Source: Nitrospiraceae bacterium
GTDB lineage: Bacteria; Nitrospirota; Thermodesulfovibrionia; Thermodesulfovibrionales; UBA1546
DNA length: 64,000 nt
Direction: 5' to 3'
Assembly: GCA_021373015.1 (NCBI GenBank)
Contig: JAJFTJ010000007.1
Coordinates: forward strand, 124,280-188,279
Shown here: positions 8,245 through 17,350 of the stretch, one piece after another
Layout of the letters: each line of letters opens with the position of its first letter
Numbering within the stretch: position 1 is the first letter of the stretch
Program-made: the position numbers and the translations under genes
Notes under the pieces: generated by a model
The model's database searches: none
Seen by the model: only the letters and a program-made list of their open reading frames with translations
What the model was told of the DNA's origin: nothing

Positions 8245-10344
8245 ATGAGAGAAAAGCTTGAACTAAAAATAATTGTGACAGTGCTTGTAATGGGTCTCAT
8301 AAGTACTTTTTTGGCAGGCCTGATGACCATATATATTGAAAGGAAGAATCTTTTTGACATTGTTCAACTGAGCACGGAAACCACTGCTGACATTATCGCT
8401 AAAAATGTTCAGCGTACAATGCTTGAGGCACGGCCCGATATTACAAAGACCCTGATAAATGATATGAGGGAACTAAGCAGCGTAGAAGATATTGGCGTGG
8501 TTAATGCAGAGGGCAGAGAGGCTTTTAACAAAAATGCTCCGAAGACAGAGGCTGAAGTAATGAAAAAGATACTAACTACGAAATCAACCGAAAGGATAAA
8601 AGGAGCAAAGACCTTTGTTTTATTCAAACCTCTTGAAAACACGCCTTCTTGCAGAGTCTGCCATCCAAAAGATGCTGAAGTAATAGGAGCTGTTAAAATA
8701 TCTCTTTCCATAGAAAAAGAATACAAAACAGCTGTTAAATCGATGTTGGTTGTGATAGGAGCTACAATTTTTGGCGTTGGAGCATTTATTCTCGTTTTAT
8801 GGTATATGCTCAGGCGTATGGTTATAAACCCTGTAAAGCAGATTGAATCTGCTGCTTTGAGGCTTGCCGAGGGTGATCTTGAATTTTTAGCTGATATAAA
8901 AAGCACAGACGAGATGGCCAGACTTAATACTTCGGTTAAGGCCTCTATAAATATTCTTGAAAAGATAATGCTGAAGGTCAGGGAAATATCAGGAAGAATT
9001 TCTCATCTTGCAATAGATGTTGAAAAAGATTCCAATAGAATGGTTAACGCCACAAAACTTGAATCAGAGGCAGTATCAGAGATTTCGAGCGCAGTTGAAC
9101 AGCTTAATTCTTCAATCTCAGGAATAACGGCCAACACAGAAAGTCTGGCTGTGTCTGCTGAAGAGACTGCTGCCGCAATGGATCAGATAGCAACCAGTAT
9201 TGGCGAGGTAACAAGCAGCACACGGGATCTTTTCTCTTCAGTTGCTGAGACGACTGCTTCCATTGAAGAACTTTCATCAACAATAAAAGAGGTCGCAGAC
9301 AGTTCTGATAATCTTTCGTCAGCAACAGACGAGACTCTTTCTGCTATCAGCGAGATAACAAGTTCAGTAAAAGAGGTTGAGAAAAACTCAAAAGAATCTG
9401 CAAAACTTTCACAGAAGGTTATGAATGATGCCTCTACTTTAGGCATGGGATCAATAGAAAAGACTATTGACGGGATGAAGAATATAAAGGCCTCAGTTGA
9501 AAACACTAACGGTTTTATAACAAAACTGGGGAACAGGTCAGAAGAGATAGGCAAGATTCTTAATGTAATAGATGAGATTACGGATCAGACAACACTGCTT
9601 GCATTGAATGCTGCGATCCTTGCAGCTCAGGCTGGTGAGCACGGGAAGGGCTTTTCTGTTGTTGCTGACGAAATCAAGGATCTTGCTGAAAGAACTGCGC
9701 TTTCAACACAGGAGATAGGCGTACTCATACAGAATGTTCAGGATGAGGTTAAAGGCGCTGTTAATGCAATGGGTGAGGGACTTAAATCAGTTAATGATGG
9801 GATTTTGCTCTCGAAAGAGGCTTATGACTCATTGAGCAAGATACTTGAAAGCTCCAAAAAATCTTATGATATGACATTTTCAATTGAACGCGCAACAGGA
9901 GAGCAGGCACAGTCAATAAAGCTTGTATCAGAGACAATGGAGCGCACAAGAAATATGACAAGCATGATTGCCAGAGCAACATCAGAACAGGCTAAAGGTA
10001 TAAATCTGATTATGGCAGCGGCAGAAAAGATGAGAGACATTGCACAGCAGGTAAAGAACGCAACAGAGGAGCAGGCTGTTAACAGCAAACATATCTCTCA
10101 GTCTATTGAACTAGTGTCAGACAAAAGTCAGCAGATATCAAAGGCAATACATGAACAGAAGATTGGTTCAAATAGAATATGGTCTTCTGTTGAGAAGATA
10201 AAAGACATGCCGCAAGCAAACCGCGAGCTTGCCTTAAATGTCAATAATCTGTTAAAAGGACTTCTCAAGGATATAGAACTTATTGACGTTGAGATTAAAA
10301 AGTTCAAATTCTCAGGAGAAAAAGATAATTCTCGAAAAGGTTAA
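8245..10344 (+). CDS. Methyl-accepting chemotaxis protein with a c-type haem motif in its periplasmic domain
   Basis: A 699-residue receptor. It has TM1 (about residues 9-30), a periplasmic domain (about 31-168), TM2 (about 169-190), a HAMP domain, and a long coiled-coil signalling domain with the hairpin tip [13 protein letters not shown]. The periplasmic part holds Cys136-Arg-Val-Cys139-His140, a CxxCH covalent haem site, as in known haem-c chemoreceptors of Geobacter. It probably senses redox state, oxygen or another haem ligand. It lies between the two cheW genes with an AGGAGG site upstream. Haem attachment would depend on the cytochrome maturation genes found at 35685-38783. Confidence 0.93.
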   Translation: MREKLELKIIVTVLVMGLISTFLAGLMTIYIERKNLFDIVQLSTETTADIIAKNVQRTMLEARPDITKTLINDMRELSSVEDIGVVNAEGREAFNKNAPKTEAEVMKKILTTKSTERIKGAKTFVLFKPLENTPSCRVCHPKDAEVIGAVKISLSIEKEYKTAVKSMLVVIGATIFGVGAFILVLWYMLRRMVINPVKQIESAALRLAEGDLEFLADIKSTDEMARLNTSVKASINILEKIMLKVREISGRISHLAIDVEKDSNRMVNATKLESEAVSEISSAVEQLNSSISGITANTESLAVSAEETAAAMDQIATSIGEVTSSTRDLFSSVAETTASIEELSSTIKEVADSSDNLSSATDETLSAISEITSSVKEVEKNSKESAKLSQKVMNDASTLGMGSIEKTIDGMKNIKASVENTNGFITKLGNRSEEIGKILNVIDEITDQTTLLALNAAILAAQAGEHGKGFSVVADEIKDLAERTALSTQEIGVLIQNVQDEVKGAVNAMGEGLKSVNDGILLSKEAYDSLSKILESSKKSYDMTFSIERATGEQAQSIKLVSETMERTRNMTSMIARATSEQAKGINLIMAAAEKMRDIAQQVKNATEEQAVNSKHISQSIELVSDKSQQISKAIHEQKIGSNRIWSSVEKIKDMPQANRELALNVNNLLKGLLKDIELIDVEIKKFKFSGEKDNSRKG

Positions 10345-10361
10345 TGCGTAAAAAGGATTAA

Positions 10362-10844
10362 ATGAATAAATTTGCAGTCTTCAAAATAGGAGACGAGGAT
10401 TTTGGAATAATTATAACCAGTGTCGTCGAGATACTGAAGCTCCAAAAGATTTACTCACTGCCGCAATTGCCAGCGTTTCTTGCAGGGGTCATAAACCTAA
10501 GAGGAGAGGTTATTCCTGTGCTTGATCTCAGAGTGCGATTTGACATAAGCGCTTCAAATAAAAAAGAACGTATAGTGATAATTAATTTTGAGCAGGAAAA
10601 ATTAGGACTAATTGTAGATGAAATGGAGGAAATTGTCACGATAGCAGATGAGGATATCAGCGTTCCACCTGTCATATTTAAAGGGCTCAGGACAGAATAT
10701 CTTACTGGTCTTGGCAAAAAAGACGAGCAGGTAATAATAATTCTTAATCTCGATAATCTCCTGACATCAGAAGAAAAAATAAGTTTAAAAGAATCCACTG
10801 AACTTATAGGGGAAAATAATGCAGGATTTAACGAAGCTTCTTGA
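10362..10844 (+). CDS. cheW: CheW coupling protein (second copy)
   Basis: A 160-residue compact CheW domain. The N-terminal strand Phe-x-Ile-Gly-Asp-Glu-Asp-Phe-Gly-Ile is followed by Val-Val-Glu-Ile, the Leu-Pro-Ala-Phe-Leu-Ala-Gly-Val-Ile-Asn-Leu-Arg-Gly segment and the Pro-Val-Leu-Asp-Leu-Arg strand. It scaffolds CheA with the receptor encoded just upstream. Its 3' end overlaps the HEAT-repeat gene by 26 bases. Confidence 0.92.
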   Translation: MNKFAVFKIGDEDFGIIITSVVEILKLQKIYSLPQLPAFLAGVINLRGEVIPVLDLRVRFDISASNKKERIVIINFEQEKLGLIVDEMEEIVTIADEDISVPPVIFKGLRTEYLTGLGKKDEQVIIILNLDNLLTSEEKISLKESTELIGENNAGFNEAS

Positions 10845-12795
10845 AAGCAAAGATGTTGAAGTAAGGCTTGATGCAGTTAAGAGTCTAAGGAGCAATCCTT
10901 CAAACGAAATGCTCAGTCTCCTGCTTAAGGCAATGGACGATACCAGCTGGAGAGTACGAAAGAGCGCATCAGAAGCGCTCCTTGAAGGATATTCTCTTGA
11001 AGAATACATAGACGGCCTAATAAGTCTTCTTCATGTCGAGGATAATGCTGGCGCCAGAAATACTACAATAGAGTCTCTTATAAAAATCGGCAAAAAATCA
11101 ATCCCATACCTGATAAAGGCATTTGATACAACAAACCATGATGCAAGAAAATTCATAATTGACGTGCTGGGTGAATTCAGGGACAGTGAGTGCCTGCCTG
11201 TGATGTTAAAGGCGCTAAAAGATGAGGACGAAAATGTAAGGGCTTCTGCAATAGAACATCTGGGCAGGATTGGGGAACCTGCAGTTGTCGATGCTCTTAT
11301 TGAGATACTCAAGAGCGCTGATTTATGGACTGCATATCCTGCTGCTGATGCGTTAGGAAGGATTGGAGATAAAAAAGCTATCCCCGTACTATTACACACT
11401 CTTTCAATAAAGACCCTGAGAGAACCGGTGCTTAAGGCGCTTGGCAGATTCTCAGAGCCTGAAACCCTTAAATATATAGTGCCTTTGCTTGAGGATTCAT
11501 CTAAGACTATTCAAGAAGAGGCATTGAAAGCAATAAAGAACATTTATCACAATGGGGTAAAAGAAGAGATTATCTCAAGTGCAATAAGAGAATGTTTTGG
11601 AGCGCGTGGCATTGACCTGCTTATATCATACGCCAGAAACGACAAACAAGAGGTAAGGGTTCCTGCTATATTTTTGCTTGGGATAATGAAAGATGAAACA
11701 GCGCTTTCTCCATTGCTTGAATTATCTCAGAATGACGAGCTGTTAGACGATGTTAAAAGGGCTTTTATTTTTATTGGCAGGGTCAACCCCAAAGCAATAC
11801 TAGGGTTATTTCAAAAGGCGAATCCTTATCAGAAACGTTTTATATGTGAGGTTGCATCTGAGATCGCATCGCCTATTTTTTACGATCTCCTTGAGAAACT
11901 TTTATCTGATGAAGACGGACATGTAAGAGCAATAGCTATAACCGGCCTGTCAAGAATAGGAGATATAAAGGCGGTAAACTCAATAAAGAAACTTCTTTCT
12001 GACAGTTATGACGATGTTCAGGAAGCTGCTGTAAATGCGCTTGCTGTGCTTAAAAAAGGTTTTAAAACAGATGAATTTATAAACGCGATTAGTGACAGAA
12101 ATCCTGTAATAAGAAAAAATGCCGCACTTGTTCTTGGCAAGATAGGTGCAACGGGCGCTGTCCAGAATCTGGGGTTTGCATTAAAAGATGATAATGTCAA
12201 TGTAAGAAAGGCTGTTATAAAGGCTCTCTCAGCAATAAAGACGGATGAATCTGTCAAATTCCTGATGCTTGGATTAACAGATGAGATTCCTGATATAAGA
12301 GCTTCTGCCGCACTTAGTCTGGGAAGTGTTAAAAGCACGAACGTGTCAGATGCACTGATTCTATTGCTTGCTGATTCTGATGACATAGTTAGAGTTGCTG
12401 CAATTAAGGCTCTCGGCGAATTAAAAGAAAGAAATGCTGTTAAGAGCCTTGTCAAAATCTTATCAGACAAGAATGGTTTTATTGTGACAACTGCAATTGA
12501 GTCATTGAGCAGTATAGGAGATATGGATGCAAGAGAAGCGCTGCTTAAAATGATTTCTTCTCCTGACAAGGAGATAAGAAGAACTTCGATAAGGGCGCTT
12601 AAGGTATTTGAGAGTATTGAGGATATTCTTATTCCATACATCAAAGATGATGATTGGGCCACAAGAGCAGCTGTTATAGATGTGCTTGGCAGGAAGATGA
12701 CAAAAAACATCAGAAAAGAATTTGAAAAGCTGCTTGATAATGAAGAAGACACTGTTGTCAGAAGGGCTTTAGAGGATAAGCTTAATGTTCGATAA
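10819..12795 (+). CDS. HEAT-repeat protein within the chemosensory operon
   Basis: A 658-residue soluble protein made almost entirely of HEAT/PBS-lyase-type repeats of about 31 residues. Recurring units read like Asp-x-x-x-x-Val-Arg-x-x-Ala-x-x-Ala-Leu-x-x-Ile-Gly, at least 15 times. No enzymatic motif is visible, so it probably acts as a scaffold. An AGGGGA site lies within the end of cheW, and its own end overlaps the cheR start by 11 bases, so it is translationally embedded in the operon. HEAT proteins occur in some non-flagellar chemosensory clusters; the partner here is unknown. Confidence 0.85.
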   Translation: MQDLTKLLESKDVEVRLDAVKSLRSNPSNEMLSLLLKAMDDTSWRVRKSASEALLEGYSLEEYIDGLISLLHVEDNAGARNTTIESLIKIGKKSIPYLIKAFDTTNHDARKFIIDVLGEFRDSECLPVMLKALKDEDENVRASAIEHLGRIGEPAVVDALIEILKSADLWTAYPAADALGRIGDKKAIPVLLHTLSIKTLREPVLKALGRFSEPETLKYIVPLLEDSSKTIQEEALKAIKNIYHNGVKEEIISSAIRECFGARGIDLLISYARNDKQEVRVPAIFLLGIMKDETALSPLLELSQNDELLDDVKRAFIFIGRVNPKAILGLFQKANPYQKRFICEVASEIASPIFYDLLEKLLSDEDGHVRAIAITGLSRIGDIKAVNSIKKLLSDSYDDVQEAAVNALAVLKKGFKTDEFINAISDRNPVIRKNAALVLGKIGATGAVQNLGFALKDDNVNVRKAVIKALSAIKTDESVKFLMLGLTDEIPDIRASAALSLGSVKSTNVSDALILLLADSDDIVRVAAIKALGELKERNAVKSLVKILSDKNGFIVTTAIESLSSIGDMDAREALLKMISSPDKEIRRTSIRALKVFESIEDILIPYIKDDDWATRAAVIDVLGRKMTKNIRKEFEKLLDNEEDTVVRRALEDKLNVR

Positions 12796-13687
12796 AGAAG
12801 AGATATTTCAATTATCAGATGATGTTTTCAGACTCCTTAGAGATTTAATTAAGGACTACTGCGGCCTATACTATGATGAAACTTCAAAATCACTCTTGGA
12901 AAGACGTCTTTCAAGGAGAGTGAGCAGCAATCATCTTAATGATTTCAGAGATTATTATAGACTTTTGCTGTATGACAGGCGCAGAGATGAGGAATTCGCA
13001 TATATAGTAGATATCCTTACTGTTAATGAGACCTATTTTTTCAGAGAAATCAGCCAGTTAAAGACTCTGACTGATGAAATTCTTCCTGAACTTAAGAATA
13101 TAAATAAGAACACAAAAAAGATAAGGATATGGTCTGCTGGCTGCTCAACAGGCGAAGAGCCTTATTCAATAGCAATGATGCTGCTTGAACAAGGTCAATT
13201 CTATAGATGGAATATTGAAATAATAGGAAGCGATATAAACCAGAGAGTTCTCCAAAATGCAAGACGAGGGTTATACAGAAATAATTCTTTCAGAAGCACA
13301 GATGAATATTTTATTAAGAAATATTTTACACAGGAAGAGAATATGTTTAAAATAAAAGATAATGTTAAGCAATTTGTTGATTTTCACTGCCTTAATTTAA
13401 TAGATTCTCTAAAAGCTAAGTTTATAGGAATTGTTGATGTTATATTGTGCAGAAATGTATTGATATATTTTGACCACGAATCAAGAAAAAAAGTTATTAA
13501 TAATTTTCATGAAAGTCTTAATGAAAATGGATATCTCATACTTGGACATGCGGAATCTCTTATGAACATATCTACTGCCTTTACGCTAAAACACTTTAAG
13601 AATGATATGGTTTATCAGAAACCTTTAAAAGCAAAAGCGCCATTAGCGAATGGGAAAAATCCCGATATAGAATTAATAAAGAGATGA
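12785..13687 (+). CDS. cheR: Chemoreceptor glutamate methyltransferase CheR
   Basis: A 300-residue SAM-dependent methyltransferase that methylates receptor glutamates during adaptation. It has the all-helical N-terminal domain (about 1-80), the family motif Asn-Glu-Thr-Tyr-Phe-Phe-Arg, the SAM-binding motif Ser-Ala-Gly-Cys-Ser-Thr-Gly-Glu-Glu-Pro-Tyr-Ser, Asp-Ile-Asn, and the Cys-Arg-Asn-Val-Leu-Ile-Tyr-Phe motif. It overlaps the HEAT-repeat gene and is followed by cheB, so the operon encodes a full adaptation pair. Confidence 0.95.
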   Translation: MFDKEEIFQLSDDVFRLLRDLIKDYCGLYYDETSKSLLERRLSRRVSSNHLNDFRDYYRLLLYDRRRDEEFAYIVDILTVNETYFFREISQLKTLTDEILPELKNINKNTKKIRIWSAGCSTGEEPYSIAMMLLEQGQFYRWNIEIIGSDINQRVLQNARRGLYRNNSFRSTDEYFIKKYFTQEENMFKIKDNVKQFVDFHCLNLIDSLKAKFIGIVDVILCRNVLIYFDHESRKKVINNFHESLNENGYLILGHAESLMNISTAFTLKHFKNDMVYQKPLKAKAPLANGKNPDIELIKR

Positions 13688-13701
13688 AAGGTTAACTAAA
13701 A

Positions 13702-14763
13702 ATGAATGATTCAAAAATAAAAGTTCTTGTTGTTGATGACTCAGCTTACAGCAGACAAACAATAAGAAAAATACTCGAGAAAGATGATTCAATAGAAGTC
13801 GTCAGCGTAGCAGTAAATGGGGTTGATGCAATGGCAAAAACCCTTAAGCTTAAGCCTGATTTAATCACTCTGGATTTTGAAATGCCTGAGATGGATGGGT
13901 TTACTTTTCTGCGCTGGCTTATGAAAGAAAGACCTACTCCTGTTATAATGGTCAGCTCGTATTCCGATAACAAAACAGTTTTTAAGGCGCTTGAACTTGG
14001 AGCGGTAGATTTTATCGTAAAACCTGTCAAGAGCGCATCCGTAGAATTAAACAGGATAGAAAAAGATCTGCTCAACAAGGTTCGAGGAGTAACCTCGTTA
14101 AGGATGGAAAAACTGAGCAAGAATCTTCAGCTTCTCCAACTGGAATCAGAGGTTAAATCAGAGGAGACAAGTGATATCGTTGAAACAAATATGAATATTG
14201 TTGCAATAGGCTCATCAACTGGAGGTCCCGCTGCTCTTCAGATAGTCCTCACCCGTCTTCCAAAAGATTTTCCTGCGGCAGTTTTAGTAAGCCAGCATAT
14301 GCCAAAGGGTTTCACAGGTCCTTTGTCTGAAAGACTTAACCGGCTTTCAGAAGTAAAAATTAAAGAGGCAGAGGATAATGATCTAATAGAAAGAGGCAGG
14401 GTCTTCATATGTCCAGGCGGAATGCACATGACAATAAAAGAAAAAAGTAAGAAATATTATATTAGATTGAAAGATGCAGATGAAGACGACAGATATATAC
14501 CTTCAGTGGATATTATGATGTCCTCAGTTGCAGAGAATTATGGGAATAAGGCTGCCGGAGTTATTCTTACAGGGATGGGAAGTGATGGGAAAAGAGGGAT
14601 ACTAGAAATTAAATCAAAAGGCGGCTATACTATAGCAGAATCAGAGGAAACAGCTGTTGTTTTTGGTATGCCGAATGAGGCTATAAAAACAGGTTTTGTA
14701 GATGATATTTTACCAATTCACGAAATATCTGGGAAACTAGCAGATATAGCAAAAAAAGAATAA
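13702..14763 (+). CDS. cheB: Chemotaxis response regulator protein-glutamate methylesterase CheB
   Basis: A 353-residue protein with an N-terminal receiver domain (Asp12-Asp13, phosphoacceptor Asp58, conserved Lys in Val-Lys-Pro) and a C-terminal methylesterase domain. The esterase has Gly-Ser-Ser-Thr-Gly-Gly (catalytic Ser), Gln-His-Met-Pro (catalytic His) and Thr-Gly-Met-Gly-Ser-Asp-Gly (catalytic Asp). It removes methyl groups from, or deamidates, the chemoreceptor. Phosphorylation by the operon's CheA would activate it. Confidence 0.96.
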   Translation: MNDSKIKVLVVDDSAYSRQTIRKILEKDDSIEVVSVAVNGVDAMAKTLKLKPDLITLDFEMPEMDGFTFLRWLMKERPTPVIMVSSYSDNKTVFKALELGAVDFIVKPVKSASVELNRIEKDLLNKVRGVTSLRMEKLSKNLQLLQLESEVKSEETSDIVETNMNIVAIGSSTGGPAALQIVLTRLPKDFPAAVLVSQHMPKGFTGPLSERLNRLSEVKIKEAEDNDLIERGRVFICPGGMHMTIKEKSKKYYIRLKDADEDDRYIPSVDIMMSSVAENYGNKAAGVILTGMGSDGKRGILEIKSKGGYTIAESEETAVVFGMPNEAIKTGFVDDILPIHEISGKLADIAKKE

Positions 14764-14766
14764 ATT

Positions 14767-15585
14767 ATGGAAGATAAAAATATAGCAAGAAAAGCAGAAG
14801 AATTTCTCCAGGCATTTAAAAAAGGAGAAGAATTTACTCAAGAGCTTTTAAAAGAGAATGAAAGATTGCGTTATAGCATAGCAAGACTCGAAGAGACACT
14901 TTCTAGATCAGGCGATGAATCGAGGGCAAAACTCTATGAGGAGCGCATAAAAGCTGCAGAAGAAGAGTTGAACTCTTTAAGAGAGCGATATAAACGGGTC
15001 GAAGAAGAAAATAAGGATTTTGCCGCAAAATATATAGAGGTGGAAGAAGAAAACAACAATCTTGCTAATTTGTATGTCGCAAGTTATCAGCTTCATTCCA
15101 CACTTGATTTCAGCGAAGTGCTTAAGATAGTCATGGAGATCACAATAAATCTGATCGGCGCAGAGAAATTCACTGTTTTTCTCATGGAAGAAAAAACAAA
15201 TGAACTTGTACCTGTTGGGGCAGAAGGATTATCTTTAGCAGATGTTCCAAAGATAAAAATTGGACAAGGAATAATAGGAAATGTTGCAAAAGAAGGAGAG
15301 AGTTACTTTGCAGAAGACATAAAGGGCGGGGGAAAAACATCATTGTCAAATCCTGTTGTCTGCATACCTTTGAAAATAAAAGAACATGTTATAGGAGTTA
15401 TAAGCATATACTCTGTTCTTATGCAGAAGCAGTCATTTACAAATGTTGATTATGAACTTTTTAATCTGCTTGCAGGACATGCTGCTACTGCGATATTCTC
15501 ATCAAAATTATATACTCAGTCAGAAAGAAAACTGACAACAATACAGAGTTTTCTAGACCTTCTGAAAGAGAAACCGAGGAGGTAA
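14767..15585 (+). CDS. Coiled-coil plus GAF domain protein
   Basis: A 272-residue soluble protein. Residues 1 to about 105 are Glu/Lys/Leu-rich and predicted as a long coiled coil. The rest is a GAF domain, with the pattern Thr-Leu-Asp-Phe-x-Glu-Val-Leu-Lys-Ile-Val, then a Gly-Gln-Gly-Ile-Ile-Gly-Asn-Val-Ala loop and Cys-Ile-Pro-Leu-Lys-Ile. No output domain is visible. It starts 3 bases after cheB and ends one base before the next cheY, so it belongs to the chemosensory operon. The ligand cannot be read from the sequence. Confidence 0.8.
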   Translation: MEDKNIARKAEEFLQAFKKGEEFTQELLKENERLRYSIARLEETLSRSGDESRAKLYEERIKAAEEELNSLRERYKRVEEENKDFAAKYIEVEEENNNLANLYVASYQLHSTLDFSEVLKIVMEITINLIGAEKFTVFLMEEKTNELVPVGAEGLSLADVPKIKIGQGIIGNVAKEGESYFAEDIKGGGKTSLSNPVVCIPLKIKEHVIGVISIYSVLMQKQSFTNVDYELFNLLAGHAATAIFSSKLYTQSERKLTTIQSFLDLLKEKPRR

Positions 15586-15586
15586 G

Positions 15587-15964
15587 ATGCCAAATATTCT
15601 TGTCGTAGAAGACTCACCAACAATGAGACAGCTGATCAGTTTTGCTATGAAGAGGATCCCAAACTCTAAGGTAATAGAGGCAACTGACGGTGTTGATGGA
15701 TTGAAGAAACTATCTGCTGAAAAAATAGATCTTATACTTGCTGACATAAATATGCCTGTGATGGACGGGCTTAAACTTGTTAGCCTTGTAAAAGGAAATC
15801 CAAATTATAAAAATATACCTGTGATAATTATAACAACGGAAGGCGCAGAAGAAGATAAAAAAAAGGCGCTGGCAATAGGCGCTAATGCATATCTTACAAA
15901 ACCGATTCAGACTCAGGAATTAATAAAGATGGTTAGTAATTTTGTAACAACATCAGGTGCATGA
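15587..15964 (+). CDS. CheY-like response regulator (second copy), last gene of the che operon
   Basis: A 125-residue receiver with Glu8-Asp9, phosphoacceptor Asp53 in Leu-Ala-Asp-Ile-Asn-Met-Pro, Thr-Thr, and Lys in Leu-Thr-Lys-Pro. A GAGGAGG site overlaps the end of the GAF gene. It resembles the first CheY closely; one copy may signal to the output and the other act as a phosphate sink. No flagellar motor genes are present in the window, so the output target is not visible. Confidence 0.9.
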   Translation: MPNILVVEDSPTMRQLISFAMKRIPNSKVIEATDGVDGLKKLSAEKIDLILADINMPVMDGLKLVSLVKGNPNYKNIPVIIITTEGAEEDKKKALAIGANAYLTKPIQTQELIKMVSNFVTTSGA

Positions 15965-15979
15965 TTACCAGGGTTTTAA

Positions 15980-16063
15980 TGCCGGAGGCCGGACTTGAAC
16001 CGGCACACCCTTGCGGACGAGGGATTTTAAGTCCCTTGCGTCTACCAATTCCGCCACTCCGGC
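15980..16063 (-). tRNA. tRNA-Leu (anticodon UAA)
   Basis: On the minus strand this folds as a type II tRNA of 84 bases. The acceptor stem pairs GCCGGAG (16057-16063) with CTCCGGC (15981-15987), with discriminator A at 15980. The anticodon loop CTTAAAA at 16025-16031 gives anticodon TAA at 16027-16029. A variable arm and a T-loop GTTCAAGTC follow. The 3' CCA is not encoded. It lies opposite to, and between, two plus-strand genes. Confidence 0.96.
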
Positions 16064-16137
16064 AGGTCTATGATTTTAAATAATTTTTAGAATTTGGTCA
16101 AATGATTTAATAAATTTAACTGCGAGGGAACTAGACG

Positions 16138-16809
16138 ATGAAAAAAATAATCATGGCCAGAAACAGTAATCAGTCGATTGAACGTGAAAAAAGCATACTT
16201 AAAAGATCAAACCTGAAGATATTTCATGCAGGATCAGGACGCGAAACCTATGATACCCATAAAAAAGAATTAGTTGATTTGATAATAGCTGATCTTGATC
16301 TTCCTGATATTAAAGGAGACAAGCTTTGCACTGCAATCCGTGACGACGACAAGCTTAAATACGTTTCCCTGATACTTGTGTGCGACAACAACAAGGAAGA
16401 TGTTATCAGATGTATGAATTCTAAAGCTAATTCCTATCTCACAAAGCCTGTAGAACCTCTGCAGTTTTTTGAAAAAATAGGACAGCTTTTAAATATTCCT
16501 GAACGCAGAGCTCATAGAATTCTGTTAAAAATAGATGTGGAAGGAAAACACAAAGATTCGTCTTTTTTGTGTTCTTCAAAAAATCTGAGCACAGCAGGAA
16601 TACTCTTTGAAACAGATAAGGAACTGAATGCCGGAGATGTGATAACATGTTCTTTTAAACTCCCCAATAATGAAAGAATAACAGCAGACGGAGAGATTGT
16701 GAGGGTTGCAAAAAGCGGCATAAGAAATTTCGACTATGGAGTAAAGTTTATATCAATATCTCCGGAGCATACAGGTTTGATAGATTTTTTTGTTAAAACA
16801 GCAAAATAA
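16138..16809 (+). CDS. Receiver-like domain plus PilZ domain protein
   Basis: A 223-residue protein. Residues 1 to about 120 form a response-regulator receiver fold with the candidate phosphoacceptor in Ile-Ala-Asp-Leu-Asp-Leu-Pro and Lys in Leu-Thr-Lys-Pro. The C terminus is a PilZ domain with the c-di-GMP signature Arg-Arg-Ala-His-Arg (RxxxR) and Asn-Leu-Ser-Thr-Ala-Gly (the D/NxSxxG motif). It likely links phosphorelay and c-di-GMP signals, for example to type IV pili or surface behaviour. The acidic pair typical of receivers is not obvious at the N terminus. A GAGGGA site lies upstream. Confidence 0.82.
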   Translation: MKKIIMARNSNQSIEREKSILKRSNLKIFHAGSGRETYDTHKKELVDLIIADLDLPDIKGDKLCTAIRDDDKLKYVSLILVCDNNKEDVIRCMNSKANSYLTKPVEPLQFFEKIGQLLNIPERRAHRILLKIDVEGKHKDSSFLCSSKNLSTAGILFETDKELNAGDVITCSFKLPNNERITADGEIVRVAKSGIRNFDYGVKFISISPEHTGLIDFFVKTAK

Positions 16810-16847
16810 AAATAATTTTTTGTTTATGTCTTGTCCTAAGGCAAATA

Positions 16848-16877
16848 TTGACTTACATTAAATTACTCGGATAAGAT
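16848..16877 (+). promoter_or_regulatory. Probable sigma-70 promoter for rpiB-glyA
   Basis: TTGACT at 16848-16853, an 18-base spacer and TAAGAT at 16872-16877, about 20 bases before rpiB. Moderate match only. Confidence 0.45.
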
Positions 16878-16897
16878 ATCTAAATTCAGGGGGCAAA

Positions 16898-17350
16898 ATG
16901 ATTGTGGCAATCGGCAGTGATCATGCTGGGATAGAATTAAAAAAACATATCATTTCACTTCTTCAAGAACTCAAGGTTCAATCTGTAGATCTAGGCACTG
17001 ACACTCCCCAGTCTGTTGATTATCCTGATTATGGAGAAAAGGTTGCAAAAGAAGTTGTATCAGGCAGAGCAGAGAGAGGAATACTTATATGCGGGACAGG
17101 GGTTGGTATGTCCATTGTTGCAAACAAATTTGCCGGCATAAGGGCAGCACTTTGCAATGATCTATTTACTGCGCGTATGAGCAGACAGCATAACAATGCA
17201 AATATACTTGTGATTGGCGGAAGGATTGTAGGCATCGACCTTGCGAAAGAAATAGTAAGGATATGGATGAATACTGAATTTGAAGGCGGAAGACATGCAA
17301 GCCGCCTTGTAAAAATAAAAAATATAGAGGAAAAAAATATAAGAAAATGA
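16898..17350 (+). CDS. rpiB: Ribose-5-phosphate isomerase B
   Basis: A 150-residue RpiB/LacAB-family sugar-phosphate isomerase interconverting ribose-5-P and ribulose-5-P. It has the N-terminal Gly-Ser-Asp-His-Ala-Gly motif, Asp-Tyr-Pro-Asp-Tyr, and the active-site loop Cys-Gly-Thr-Gly-Val-Gly-Met with the catalytic Cys two residues after Leu-Ile. The AGGGGG ribosome site is good. Its stop overlaps the glyA start (ATGA), an arrangement common in many bacteria. Confidence 0.95.
   Translation: MIVAIGSDHAGIELKKHIISLLQELKVQSVDLGTDTPQSVDYPDYGEKVAKEVVSGRAERGILICGTGVGMSIVANKFAGIRAALCNDLFTARMSRQHNNANILVIGGRIVGIDLAKEIVRIWMNTEFEGGRHASRLVKIKNIEEKNIRK

Noticed and set aside
12018..12752. 244-codon minus-strand frame opposite the HEAT-repeat gene
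   Set aside because: An antisense shadow created by the repetitive codon pattern of the HEAT repeats; low-complexity Ser/Leu composition.
11000..12795. Apparent DNA repeats in the HEAT gene considered as tandem or CRISPR repeats
   Set aside because: The repetition is at protein level with variable DNA; there are no identical direct repeats with unique spacers. No CRISPR array or cas gene was seen anywhere in the window.
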